The notes beneath the pieces are model-generated. The model saw nothing but the letters and a program-made list of their open reading frames with translations, searched no databases and was not told the DNA's origin. Position numbers and translations under genes: made by a program. Positions 22,350 to 33,250 of a DNA stretch of 64,000 nt are shown here, one piece after another. Origin of the DNA: Vandiemenella viatica (lineage: Eukaryota; Arthropoda; Insecta; Orthoptera; Morabidae). Location of the stretch: the NCBI GenBank assembly GCA_031002005.1, contig CM061921.1:126200597-126264596 (forward strand), given 5' to 3'. Position 1 is the stretch's first letter; every line of letters begins with the position of its first letter.

Positions 22350-23997
22350 TGTCAGGAACAAATGTTCTGTGGGGGTATTCACACCTAACACCTTGTCTGA
22401 ACTTTAACGTGATGTGTTGTCTTTGGATAACTACATTGTTCAATCAAATAAAATCGGTCACCATCAGATTGGATAACCTCAATCACGAAAGGTAAGTTCA
22501 AATTAAGGTCACTGCAGCTGTGGATAATTTAAATCATCACCATATTCTTCAGAAAAATATTACAAGTGTTTGAACAATCTTTTGGCATCAGAAAAACTCT
22601 CCAAATTAAATGATTGCAAGCACTGATAAATGATTCGCCCCAGGTAACCCTCATTAACTCTTGACTGCTTACAGTTGCATGAGGATTTTGCAAATATTAT
22701 GCACACATTCCAAATTTTCTAAGATGGCTGCCGAAAACACTATGCCATAGTCGCAATTGTGCTCGACTGCCTACATCTTTGCACGAAAATCCTCAACAAA
22801 CCGACATGGTTCCTGCCCAAATGATTCTAACAAATTGACAATGAGGAGCATCTGCATCCTCTATTTATAGATGTGGCTTGTGAAATTGGATGCAAATGGT
22901 TTCTCACGCTCTTTCCCAACAATCTTGTGGATATAATTTATTCCTATTGATCTAAAATTTTACGATAGGTAGCTGAGATTCTCAATGTTAAAATCAATCC
23001 TAGTGAAAATTTCTGCATCTATCATAGTTTTGCTGTATAAAATTATTTTACTAACTTTTCCAAAACTCCCAAAGTTTTAGAGCTACAAACCAGAAATAAC
23101 CTTTGAAATGATTTATTTTTTTATCCTCTTTCATTTGATATCTAAATCCACTTTGTTACTATTTTATAACAATTTAAAATGAAAATTGTGAATTTAAATC
23201 GTAGATATTTCCTAAAGTATTGAAGTTATGGCTCTGAAAATTATTTTAAACAATTCTACATTAACTTTTCATTAAGGTATCATTACTATCTAACTGAGCT
23301 TTTTCATAGTTTTCCGAGTTCACCTCCCCCCCCCCCCTCAGAATCTGAATACTTACAAAACCTCTACCAGAAGCCACCATCTGCGGATGAATTTTAATTA
23401 TTTCCCTTTTCAGATATCAACCAAAATATTGTGTATACTCTAATACAAATGTGTGTAGCGTGTTCAGGAAAAATTCCCCTTTCATTTAAACATACTGCCC
23501 TCTCTGGAAGTTTTGCCTCCTCTGACCTCATGGATAATTAATTTCATTAAATCCTTCAAAACCAACTCTTAAACGTTAGTTATCCTTTCCAAACTTTTCT
23601 GTAATGTATAATGAAAAATTACATTTCTTTTAAACCATAAATCATTTTCCTATCTTGAAAACTATGGCTTCAGGAATTTTCCATTTTTATGCAAGTTAGA
23701 TTTATCAAAATCCCATAACTCTTCTGGAAAAATTCGTTTCTTCTAAGGTAAATACCTCATTTTGCTTTACTTGGTCTAAACTATCTGTGAATATGAATGC
23801 AACCATTTCTGTTTTGAAACTGTAAATCCCATTATGTGAAAATGTTAAAATTATGTTATATGACTGTTTACTTTGATATCCCCCTTGGATTAATTATGAA
23901 ATTGTTTCTAAACTTAATCTGAAATGTTATCTGAGTGAACTGGCAGTTCTATAAACAAATTTTGACATGAAATCACAAAATTTTAGGTTACCTGACA
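22350..23997 (-). mobile_element. Solo LTR, 1.65 kb
   Basis: Starts TGTCAGG and ends CCTGACA, perfect inverted LTR ends, flanked by the 4-bp duplication CCAC (22346-22349 and 23998-24001). The LINE reading frame region continues on both sides (LSKASD before; GNAV and QGSV after). The minus strand carries TATAAATA at 22862-22869 with TCATT, an initiator-like word, about 28 bases downstream, so the LTR probably reads leftward. No gag or pol is seen beside it. A 4-bp duplication fits Gypsy-type elements, but the family is not proven. Confidence 0.65.
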
Positions 23998-24420
23998 CCA
24001 CAGAATGGCTGCGAATAAGTTTTAGACAATTCAGATAAACCAAGATGTATATTTCTACATTGAGGGTTTCTTAGGAAATATTAACCAAACAGTCAAGGTT
24101 GGTAATGCAGTATCAAGTGAGATGGGTGACAACAGCTGTGCACAGGGTAGTGTATTGGTACCATTATTGTTCACTATTCTAAAGAATGCTCCTGCCGTTA
24201 ATCTAAGTCAGGGGTTAGGTTGTTTGCAGATGACACAATGTAGTACAAAAGGATTTCATAGACAGAGAATTGTGTTGAAGTGCAAAGGGATGTGAACAGG
24301 ATATCTTCATAGTATTGTGACTAGGCATGGAATTAAGCTAAATGCCAAGGAACCTTATTAGGAATTCAGAACCTCTAGTGGTTGGAAAATTAGCTATTGG
24401 CATACAGGCAGCTTTTCCGG
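23998..24420 (+). pseudogene. L-B LINE, reverse transcriptase core (continuation)
   Basis: Continuation of the ORF split by the LTR. It encodes a NQTVKVGNAVSSEMG stretch, then QGSVLVPLLFTI near 24150 (RT block with PQGSVLGPLLF consensus), then LFADDTM near 24220 after a frameshift, and a post-FADD block to about 24400. Degenerate. Confidence 0.7.
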
Positions 24421-24664
24421 GGATGCCAGTGTTTTTGTTTATCTTGTAATTCAAAACACTCTTGTGGAGACTCTTCCCTTCTGACACCACAAAATACAGA
24501 GGTAAAAAATATACGATATTATAAAGGATTACAACCTCATAAAAGTCATCCTCTCAGGTAGTGGTTCTATGTCACACTGGATGGAAAGAAAAGTAGGTTG
24601 AGAAATCAAAAATATTAACTTGATCAAGGTAGTATTATGATACCAATCCTTTTTAATATATATA

Positions 24665-25925
24665 ATGGGGTACCCAAAAGAAAGTAAACTACTATATTTA
24701 AATTCATTCTTTTTGAGAAAACACAATGAATCCTGTTCAGAGCACTGCTCATTGGAACTGGTGCACATGTACAATCTTTTATTCATTGTTCAAAACATTT
24801 TTATACTCCTATTCAGAGATGCTGGACAGTTGCACCATCACTTTTTCTTCACCTGATCCATGTTGGAAAAAAGTTTTCCTTTCATATCTCTTTTTATTTG
24901 AGGGAGCAAAAAGAAGTAGCAGGGGGGCAATGTCTGGTTAATGGAGGCATGGGGAACAGGGGACATGGCATTTTTGACAAAAATCAGTGCACATAAAGAG
25001 CTGTGTGAGCAGGGGCATTATTGTGATGGAAGAACCAGTCACCCGACTGCCACAAATCAGGGATTTACATTGCACATTGTTTTGAAATCTTTTCAAAGCA
25101 CACAGTTAAATGGTGTGGTTAACTGTCTTACCCTGTGGAAAAAACTCTGAATGGACAACTCCTCCTGAAGAAACAAATCAGTATTGCCTTTATGTTTGAT
25201 TTCATTAGTCTTGCTTTTTTGTCAAGAGGCAATCTAAGAGCCTGCTATTGGCTCGATTGTTGCTTCATTTCAGGGTCATAACAATGGCACCAGGATTCTT
25301 CACCTGTGATGATCTTGAAGAAAAAGTTTGGATCATTTCAGAGCTCTTCCTTCAAAGCACAACACAATTCTAAATGGTCTTGTTTTTGCAGTGCAGTCAC
25401 AGTTGAGGTATGAATTTGGCAACTACCATTCTCATATACAAATCTTCACTTCAGATGTGGTGAACTGAGCTCTAAGTCACTCCAGATGGGTCTACAAGAT
25501 CTTCCATTGTTTGTCGTCAGTCTTTTAGTTTGATTTCATGAAATTTTGTGACTTTTCTTCGATTCTGGTTGTTGAAGGCCCACCCATAGTGAGTTTAGTC
25601 ATCAATTGACATTTCACCACTTTTGAAACAGAGAAAAACCAACAAAACCCAAACTACCATTCTTACCCAGTTTTTAACATTTCAAGAGATTGTGTAGCAG
25701 TTTTTCTAAGCAAGAATGAAAACTACATAGCTATGCAGCCGTTCATTAGTATCAGCCATCAAAAAATTTTGAGCAGTCACAAAAAATATTGACACCAGCC
25801 AAACACAACCTTCTCTTGTGACAACAATTCATATAATGACTCGGGGATAGAAGGTCTACACATTCCAAGTGACAAAAACTCCACCTTCTACAACATCAGT
25901 TCGGTTTCTTTTGTGTACCCCCTTG
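24665..25925 (-). mobile_element. mariner relic of a second type
   Basis: A 1.26-kb element with inverted ends GGGGTACCCAAAAGAAA at the left and the inverse of GGGGGTACACAAAAGAAAC at the right, each next to a TA (24663-24664, 25926-25927). The minus strand encodes a mariner transposase with many stops. FFHHNNAPAHTAL near 25020 holds the second catalytic position, where N replaces the expected D, and a KCFEQ*IKD-like C-terminus appears near 24800. It is inserted between L-B RT sequence and the LINE at 25930. Confidence 0.75.
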
Positions 25926-25929
25926 TATA

Positions 25930-26860
25930 CTAACTATCAGCTGACACCCAGCCATAGAAAGCACTTCCTTTACACAGATAACCTTGCCATTAAATCTGAA
26001 GGGTGAAACTGCAGATGTGGAATTGAAACTAGAGTCAGCGCTGAACAATTTTATATCTTAAACTTCCTCAAACAAAATCTGACAAAAACTCAAATTAGTG
26101 CCTTTTATCTTCACCCCCCACAGGCATAGCAGAAATTACATATAAACTGGAATGAAGTCAGTCTAGAACCAGAGAAAAGCCAACCTACCTAGGAGTTATA
26201 CTTCACTGTTCCTTCACATATAAACATCAATGAGCAAAGACTGGTCACAAAGTTTCTGCTAAAAATAACATAATGAGAAAGCTGGCAAACAGCTACTGGA
26301 TTGCCAAACCAGAAGTTCTGAAAACCACTACAGTTCTCTACTGCTGAACACACCTTCCCGGTGTGGTCTAGATCAGGACATGCTGTCTAGGTTGATATAA
26401 GCCTCAATGAGGCTAGTTAAAGAATGTATGAAATAATCTCTGTTGAGCAGCTAGTTTCACAAGAGCTGCCTGCTATAGAATCATGAGATTGAATATACAC
26501 AGAAATTTAAAAACAATCTTTGACAAATGCCACCCTCTTCATAGAGTAGAAAATGGTGGCAGGAGGCTCAGGTCATTAGGAAGTTTTGTGAATATCCCAC
26601 TGGATGAACCACACCTGAATACCCAGTTGCATTGGAAATGCCAAATGGCTCATCATTATACTGGAACGTATGGAGAATACAGAACCACATTAGAACTGGT
26701 GTGGCCCCAGTAAAAAGCAACCTATCAAGGTGGGGTCTTATACATGAGGATGATACAGACTGTGACTGTGGAACAGCAACAGCTATGGAACACCTGTTTG
26801 TCTGCCAAAGTTGTCCTGCCACCTGTAATTACAATTAGCTCTGTACTAGGGTAAGAAACT
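25930..26860 (+). pseudogene. LINE reverse transcriptase C-terminal region
   Basis: Plus-strand relic of the C-terminal half of a LINE ORF2, a different family from L-A, L-B and L-C. Words in order: NPAKTQ-like LTKTQISAFYLHP near 26095, PTYLGVILHC-like near 26185, AEHTFPVWSRSGHA near 26350, HWKCQMAHHYTG near 26630, then IRTGVAPVKSNLSRWG near 26695 and CDCGTATAMEHLFVCQSCP near 26765. The final cysteine-rich CDCG...C..CP block is typical of the end of Jockey/RTE-related proteins. Several stops and frame changes. The left boundary is next to the mariner. Confidence 0.7.
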
Positions 26861-26920
26861 TCAAGTTCAAGACATGAAAAGTATGTAAGGAATACAGATA
26901 GGAAAATAAATGTTTTATAC

Positions 26921-27825
26921 CAGCGATTCCCAACTTACGGGTTGCGACCCATTGGTGGGTCGCGGCGTGTGTTTTGGTGGGTCGCGGAAAAATCGAGGTT
27001 TTTGCCACCAAAATATATCTTAATGTTTTTGAAAAACAAAATACAGAAATAAACTATGTATACAAAGTGACTTAAGGTTAAAATTAACCAGTGTTAGCAC
27101 TGATATCGACGCCCTCATCAGTAAACACCAGTGCCAGAAATCTCACTTATTGTAAAGTTGTGTTTCTATTATAATTAAACGTATTTTTCATTATCTTTTT
27201 TTGAAAAAATCGGGAGGCGTCTGTACAAAGCATCGCCTCATCGAGCTGATGGCTGAAATTCTAGAATTAATTAAAACTCGATTTGAAAATTAAAATGGCT
27301 CTGATGTGCCAAGTCATATATTGGTGGGAAACACCTATAAAACCCATTTTAGTGGTTGACTGGTAAGTTTACCATTGTGTTTTCCTGCTCCCAGTCTTCT
27401 ATATTTTCATACATTTGGTTGCAGTAAAACACAATTATAAAGTTCCCAATCAACCACGAAAATCAGATCTGCAGGTGGTTTTCACCAAAAAGCGACTTTG
27501 AAGACCAGTTGCATTTTAATATGCTGATCGCGTTACTTCTAATCGTGGAATTTCAGCAGTTAACTTGGTAAGATGATGGTCTGTGCAGCCGCCTCCCGTT
27601 CTATAATATGTTTGTTGTTTTATGTATTATCAATCCTTGTTTTTGTTGATATTATGTGCTTTGTACTAAAATTTGCCTTTTTGCAGGATAGGATAGTCGA
27701 TAGCGTATCGAGGTCATACAACATTTTCCATTCTGATATTAGATAGACTCTCATATTAGGTGGGTCGCGAAATTTTTTTTTTACTTTAAAGTAGGTCGTG
27801 TACCAATAAAGGTTGGGAACCGCTG
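26921..27825. mobile_element. hAT-type non-autonomous element with perfect 8-bp duplication
   Basis: A 905-bp element with ends CAGCGATTCCCAACTT and the inverse of CAGCGGTTCCCAACCTTT, flanked on both sides by TTTTATAC (26913-26920 and 27826-27833). Eight-bp duplications and CAGNGGTTCCCAA ends are hallmarks of hAT elements. Further subterminal words GTGGGTCGCG occur near both ends. No transposase is encoded; small frames on the minus strand near 27620-27835 look incidental. The perfect duplication suggests a fairly recent insertion. Confidence 0.9.
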
Positions 27826-27833
27826 TTTTATAC

Positions 27834-28240
27834 AATTATTCACTTGAAGGAGAATTGTTTTTCAAAGGAATAAAACATAAATACCTGGGAATATCAGTTA
27901 ACAGTAATATAAACTGGGCAGTGTATATTTGGGAGGTTGCAGAGAAAGGGTTCTGAGTATTGCTTGTGTTGTAGGGATTTGAGAGAGATGGGTTACAAAA
28001 CTTTCCCCAGGTTCTTGCTACTGTGGGATGATACAGAACAGACATAATGAGTAACAATTATTGAATTTGAAAGGCATGCTGAGGATGGCAGCTAGATATG
28101 TCTCTGGAAATTACCAAAGAATGCACTTAGTGGCTGAAATGGTAAATAAGGATTAGGAGTCAGTGCAGGATAGAAAGGGAGTGAAGAGAGTCATGGGCAT
28201 GTATAAGGCAATCAGACTTGGATAAATATTGGTGGAAAAT
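27834..28240 (+). pseudogene. L-B LINE, C-terminal end
   Basis: Plus-strand end of an L-B type ORF2: KYLGISVNSNINW near 27880, GNYQRM-like near 28105 and GVKRVMGMYKAIRLG near 28185, matching VKRVMGVYKAYTGD at 13530 on the other strand. It carries stops and frame changes, and is followed by a (TA)n/(TG)n run at 28241-28273. Confidence 0.65.
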
Positions 28241-28242
28241 CT

Positions 28243-28273
<31 letters not shown>
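28241..28273. repeat. (TA)n(TG)n microsatellite
   Basis: About 20 bases of TA repeats followed by TG repeats, at the 3' end of the LINE fragment and the start of the satellite array. Confidence 0.8.
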
Positions 28274-28514
28274 TTTCCTATATTTCACTTTTCAGCCACC
28301 ACTACAGGTCTTTGTGTGTGGAAGTAGCATGGAGTTTCCTATCATGCACAATGTTGGCCGAATGTCGATAGCTGTGGGGATGTGGTAGATGATATTGTCA
28401 TGTAGTAAACCACAATCAGAGTACTTGGGCATAGCAGGGTCGTTGATGAACAAACACATTTTAACGCAACGAAGCTTTATTAAACAGTTTATACACTACA
28501 GGAGCACGGAGCAA

Positions 28515-28609
28515 ACTGACTCCGGCTAGAAGGGAGTATCGCTTATATAGTAATGAAGAACAATCTAGAACATTAACACTGGTTACAACAAGAATATTCC
28601 AGAACATTT
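28515..28609 (-). promoter_or_regulatory. heat-shock element, TATA box and initiator
   Basis: AGAATATTCCAGAACATTT at 28591-28609 is a near-perfect array of alternating GAA and TTC units spaced by two bases, the heat-shock factor site. A weaker TCTAGAACATT lies at 28564-28574. TATATAA at 28549-28543 and TCAGT with A at 28517 have canonical spacing. Function is inferred from motifs only. Confidence 0.55.
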
Positions 28610-28632
28610 TATGCAAAGTTAAGAAATTAAAA

Positions 28633-28708
28633 TTTTACAGGACTTGTTGGATTCGAACCAACGACCCTTAGTCCCACAGTCTCTTAGCGTTACCACTACA
28701 CTACAACA
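28633..28708 (-). repeat. tRNA-like sequence (SINE-type, not a functional tRNA)
   Basis: The minus strand has an A-box-like TAGTGTAGTGGTAACGC with a good D-stem (GTGT/ACGC) and a B box GGTTCGAATCC inside a perfect T-stem (GTTGG/CCAAC). The acceptor ends do not pair and the anticodon arm is poor, so this is a relic or SINE head, not a tRNA gene. Confidence 0.6.
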
Positions 28709-29345
28709 GTCTTTCTTTCTTAATAGCCTGATCATCTTGATGTGCGCCAATATGATTAAAAATGGTCGATGCAGGGCATTTTCGTATCTCAACCAAAGAC
28801 ATGTGTCTCCGCATATGTCACTTTTCTGCCACAACTACATAGCATAGACCATTGGTGTTTGTGTGTAATAGTAGAATCCTATCCCCTGTCATGCGCTATG
28901 GTTGTTAGATGTCGGTAGTTATGGGAGTGTGGGAGACACGGGGGTTGAAAGTGGTCGACCTGCGGCAATTTCATATTTCTGCCAAAGACACATGTGTCAT
29001 GGTGCATCACTTTTCAGCGAAAACTATCTATCGCAGATCACTAGCGTTTTTGTGTGGTAGTAACACAGAGTCACCTTTTGATAACACGTCAGCCGAATTT
29101 CAGTAACTGTGGTATTGTTGGAGATATGGTGGTTGAAAGTGGTCAATCAAAGATATTTTCGTATTTCGAGGAAAGGCATGTGTCTTCGCATATGTCACTT
29201 TTCTGCCAAAAGTACATAGCACAGATCATTGGTGTTTGTGTGTGGTAGTAAAATCGAGTCTCGTGTCGGGCACTATGGTTGTTAGATGTCGGTAGCTTTG
29301 GGGGTGTGGGAGATATGGGGGTTGAAAGTGGTCGATCTGCGTCAA

Positions 29346-29600
29346 TCCATATTAGTTAGTAGCGTTTGAACAGTCGCCGAGTGCAGTAGCGTATTTTGTT
29401 GTTGTATTTTATTTGTAGTGGTGTGGGGATTTGATTAGTGTAATCTCTGAGTATTTACATTCTGTAAACAGCGGTTGTTAGTAGCGTTTGGAAAGTCGCC
29501 GAGTGCATTAGGGTATTTTGTTTTTTTATTTTATCTGTAGTAGGTGTAGATTCGGTTAGTGCAATCTCTGAGTGTATATATTTTGTAGGAAGTACAGGTT
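29346..29600 (+). repeat. tandem leader repeats of L-A (possible internal promoter)
   Basis: Two copies of a roughly 128-bp unit, starting TTAGTAGCGTTTG at 29347 and 29476, both with GTCGCCGAGTGCA and AATCTCTGAGTGTA-like ends. LINEs often carry internal promoters in repeated leaders; that role is inferred. Confidence 0.7.
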
Positions 29601-29648
29601 ATTTCGAGTTTCTGTTCCTTTCTTCTGTACTTTTTTTTTCCTTTCTTT

Positions 29649-30640
29649 TTGCGTTTTTCAAAAGCAGTATGTCCTAGGGACTGTGATTGCTGTGTGCAGA
29701 CGCGAGCTGAGGTGGCTGATCTGCGCACACAGCTTGCAGCTGTGTTAGCTAAAGTTACACAGCTGGAAGCTGCCATAAAAGGCTGCAGCAGATGTGATGT
29801 TGGGGAAACTGATATAGCCATGCCTATCACAGATTCTCCCATATCGACCGTCGTACCTGCAACCCAGGCTGAAGTGTTGAATGCTGTGTCGCGGTCGCCT
29901 GTCGGTGACTGGCGTATAGCTTCTAGACTTCGAAGCCGCACACGGGGGCAGTCGAACAGGCTTAAAGGCCAAGACGCTGAACGTGTTCGTCTGTCCAACC
30001 GGTTTGATGTATTGTCAGAGGCTGACTCAGTCTCACAATTGTCATCCTGCAAGTTGACGGCCCCTCAGCCCGCCAGGTCTGAGCAAACGCAGAAGGGCAT
30101 TCTGGTATTTGGGAGCTCTAATGTTAGGCAGTTATTAGAGCCCCTTAGGGAAATGGAGGCTTCCTCAGGGATGAAATCCAACGTCCATTCAGTGTGTATT
30201 CCGGGTGTCCTGATCCGAGATGTGGAACAGGCCATCCCGGATGCCATAGAAGGGACGGGCTGCAGCCAACTACAGATTGTGGCTCATGTCGGCACCAATG
30301 ATGCTTGTCGCCTTGGGTCGGAGGTTATCCTCTCTTCCTTCCGGCGGCTGGCTGAAAGGGTGAACCCTGTGCCAGTGACCGCAAGATATTGGCAGAGCTA
30401 ACCATCTGTAGCATCGTTGACAGAGTTGATTGTGGACCTCTGGTTCAGAGCCGTATTGAGGGGCTGAACCAGAGACTACGACGTTTCTGTGATGACATTG
30501 GCTGCAGATTTCTCGATCTTCGCCATAGGGTAGAGTCTTGTAGGGTTCCCCTTAATAGGTCAGGTGTGCACTACACATGTGAATCGGCTACACGGGTGGC
30601 AGGGGCCGTGTGGAATGCACTGGGTGGTTTTCTAGGCTGA
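29649..30640 (+). pseudogene. L-A ORF1, SGNH esterase-like protein
   Basis: ORF1 of the CR1-like element, in two overlapping frames (to 30401, then 30389-30640). The N-terminus is cysteine-rich (CPRDCDCC) with a heptad-like stretch VADLRTQLAAVLAKVTQLEA, probably a coiled coil, and a second pair in CSRCD. The esterase-like part has block I as ILVFGSSNVRQLL, block III as HVGTNDACRLG, and block V as SGVHYT after the frameshift near 30390. In CR1 elements this domain is thought to act on lipids or help RNP assembly. The usual serine sits in FGSSN; the block V aspartate before GVH is replaced by S. No ATG is visible before the cysteine-rich part, so the start is unclear. Confidence 0.8.
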
Positions 30641-30699
30641 GGGAGGAAGACCCGAAACACGAAATTCAGTTACGGGCAACCCAATCAGATGCAACACCG

Positions 30700-33250
30700 G
30701 AATGTAGGAGCAATGTAAAAGAATCTCGACGGTTAAAAGTTCTCGTAATTAACTGTAGAAGCGTTTGCAACAAACAACCGGAACTTCAAAGCGTTATTTG
30801 TAGTACAGAAGCGGATATCGTTATCGGTACAGAAAGTTGGTTGAAACCGGAAATAAGTTCTGCCAAAACTTTTAAAGATAGCATGAACGTTTTTCGTAAA
30901 GACAGATTACATTCTCATGGAGGTGGGGTATTTATAGCTGTGAGTAAATTTCTCCCATGTAATGAAATAGACGTCGATACGATCTGTGAAATCATATGGA
31001 TTAAACTCAACATTGCTGGGTGAAAAACTCATCATAGGCGCCTTCTACTGTCCACCCGAATCCGACATAGTTATCGTAGAGGAGTTGAGAAATAATGTAA
31101 ATAGTATAGCTAGCCGCTTTAAGGATCATGCTATGATTCTTGGAGGCGACTTCAATCTGCCTTATATTGACTGGCATAATTACGTTCACATCGCAGGTAG
31201 CAGGGATAAGGCAGCTTCTGAAGTAATTCTCGATTTATTCTCCGATAATCATCTCGAGCAGCTAGTTAATGAACCTACGTGGTGTCATAACGGTAGTGAA
31301 AACATTTTAGACTTGCTGGTTACCAACAGGCCAGAATTATTCACCGACATTTCAACGACCCACAGGAATAAGCGATCACAAAGCGGTAATTGCGACAATC
31401 AAATTAATGACCAAGCGAAAAAGGGAAAAAAGGGCGGATTGTATACAGATTCAATAAGGCCTCAAAGGAGTGTTTTAGAACCTACCTGAGGAATAATTAC
31501 CATAACTTCAAGTCAACAAAGGACACCGTTGAAGAGATGTGGCATCGTTTTATACATATAGTCAGGGAAGGAATGGAAATACATATACCAAAGCGGACAA
31601 TAAAGGTGGAGAATGATCCACCGTGGTACACATGCGAAGTCAAAAGATTACTCAAAAAGCAAAGGAAAATACATGCACGCTCAAGAAGGAAGGGGTGTTG
31701 CAACGATTTAGAAACCTTAGCTGATTTAAGAGGACATATTAAGAATGTAATGCGCAAGGCCTTTAACGATTTTCACTCCAACTCTCTCTCTAAGAGTCTC
31801 ACAGAAGACCCAAAGAATTTTTGGTCGTATATACGAAAAGTTAATTGTACCAACAGCAATATTCCAGCACTAATTCGTGAAGGTTCCGAGGTTAATGAAA
31901 GCCGCGTTAAAGCTAACGTACTAAATACTGAATTAAAAAATAACATAAGGATAGTATTCCCATTTTCCCATGCTATGGCGAGTCGGTGATGGAATCATTA
32001 CGAATAGATACTGCAGGTATCATTAAGCAATTAGAGCTCCTGAAGTGGGGGGAAGCACCAGGGCCCGGATGGAATTCCAGTAAGAGTATTTTAAGAGTAT
32101 GTGGCAGAAATCGGGCCATTTCTATCTGATATATTCAGTAAATCATTAGAAGAGCGAAAAGTACCTTCAGACTGGAAAATCGCGCAAGTAACTCCGATTT
32201 TCAAAAAATGTGATCGAAGTGATCCTGGGAACTATCGTCCCATATCTATAACATCTGTTTGTAGTACAGTTATGGAGCATATTATATGCTCGAACATTAT
32301 GAATTTTCTAGATGAAAATAATTTGCTTACAACAAATCAACACGGATTTCGGAAGAAATGATCATGTGAAACACAGCTGGCCCTATTTACACACGACGTA
32401 ATGAAAGTTATCGATGCAGGTTCACAAGTAGATGCAATTTTTCTAGATTTCCAGAAAGCCTTTGACTCTGTGCCACACAACCGCCTTTTAGCAAAGCTTT
32501 GAGCGTACAGTATATCGGATCAGCTTTGTGAATGGATAAAGGATTTTCTAACTGGTCGGTCGCAGTATGTTGTCGTTGAAGGAGAAAGTTCTTCTAATCT
32601 AGATGTTACATCGCGTGTACCTTAAGGAAGTGTAATTGGACCACTTCTTTTCTTATTTTTTATAAACGATCTCAGGAGACAAAGTGAAAAGCCTTTTTAG
32701 ATTGTTTACTGATGATGCGGTTATTTATAGGGAAGTAAGAAATTTGGCCGATTGCTTAGAAATTCAGAGCGATCTGGATGTTATTTTGGCTTGGTGCGCT
32801 GAGTGGCAACTTACTCTAAATGTAAAAAGTGCAAGACAATGAGCATAACTAACCAAAAGAATCCAATTGTTCAGAAATACGAGTTAAAACAATACTGTTA
32901 TTGATATGGTCGATTCTATGAAATAATTTGGGAGTAAACAGTACAAAGGAACATGAAATGGGACATACACATTAATTCGTTAGTAGGTAGAGCAAATTCT
33001 AGGCTGCGATTGATAGGTCAAATCTTTAAAATTGTAATGAACAAACAAAGGAGATAGCATACAAATCTCTTGTGTGTCCACATTTGGACTATTTTTTATG
33101 CCATTTGGGAACCGTTTTGTAAAGGGTTGATCGAAAGTATAGAGAAAGTACAGAGAAGAGCCGCTCGATTCGTGACCGTTCGCTACAGTCCTTATGAAAG
33201 CATCACAGAACTGATTAGTAGACTAGGTTGGGAGTCTCTGGTAGATAGAT
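30700..33250 (+). pseudogene. L-A ORF2, endonuclease and reverse transcriptase
   Basis: Plus-strand ORF2. Endonuclease: VINCRSVCNKQPEL, GTESWLKPEISS, GGGVFIAV (30730-31020), then after a frameshift IGAFYCPPES and GGDFNLPYIDW (31030-31200), and after another frameshift the linker WYTCEVKRLLKKQRKI. Reverse transcriptase: VPSDWKIAQVTPIFKK and NYRPISITSV (32160-32250), HGFRKK, IFLDFQKAFDSVPH (32440), GSVIGPLLFLFFINDL (32625) and a decayed FADD where the frame is lost (32700-32715). C-terminal words include KVQRRAARFV near 33150. At least five stops or frameshifts are present. The nearest clade is CR1, given ORF1. Confidence 0.85.

Larger units (their letters stand above)
28393..28748 (-). mobile_element. 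LTR-like promoter cassette inside the satellite
   Basis: An insert of about 355 bp by comparison with intact monomers. On the minus strand, in order: a tRNA-like stretch (28710-28635), heat-shock-type elements (28609-28559), TATATAA (28549-28543), TCAGT initiator (28519-28515, its A 32 bases from the TATA start) and AATAAA (about 28482). This order resembles U3-R of an LTR. Ends and target duplication could not be fixed. It may be a solo LTR or a composite. Confidence 0.45.

Noticed and set aside
28633..28708. A tRNA gene on the minus strand
   Set aside because: A and B boxes and the D and T stems are good, but the acceptor arms do not pair and the anticodon stem is poor; reported as a tRNA-like repeat.
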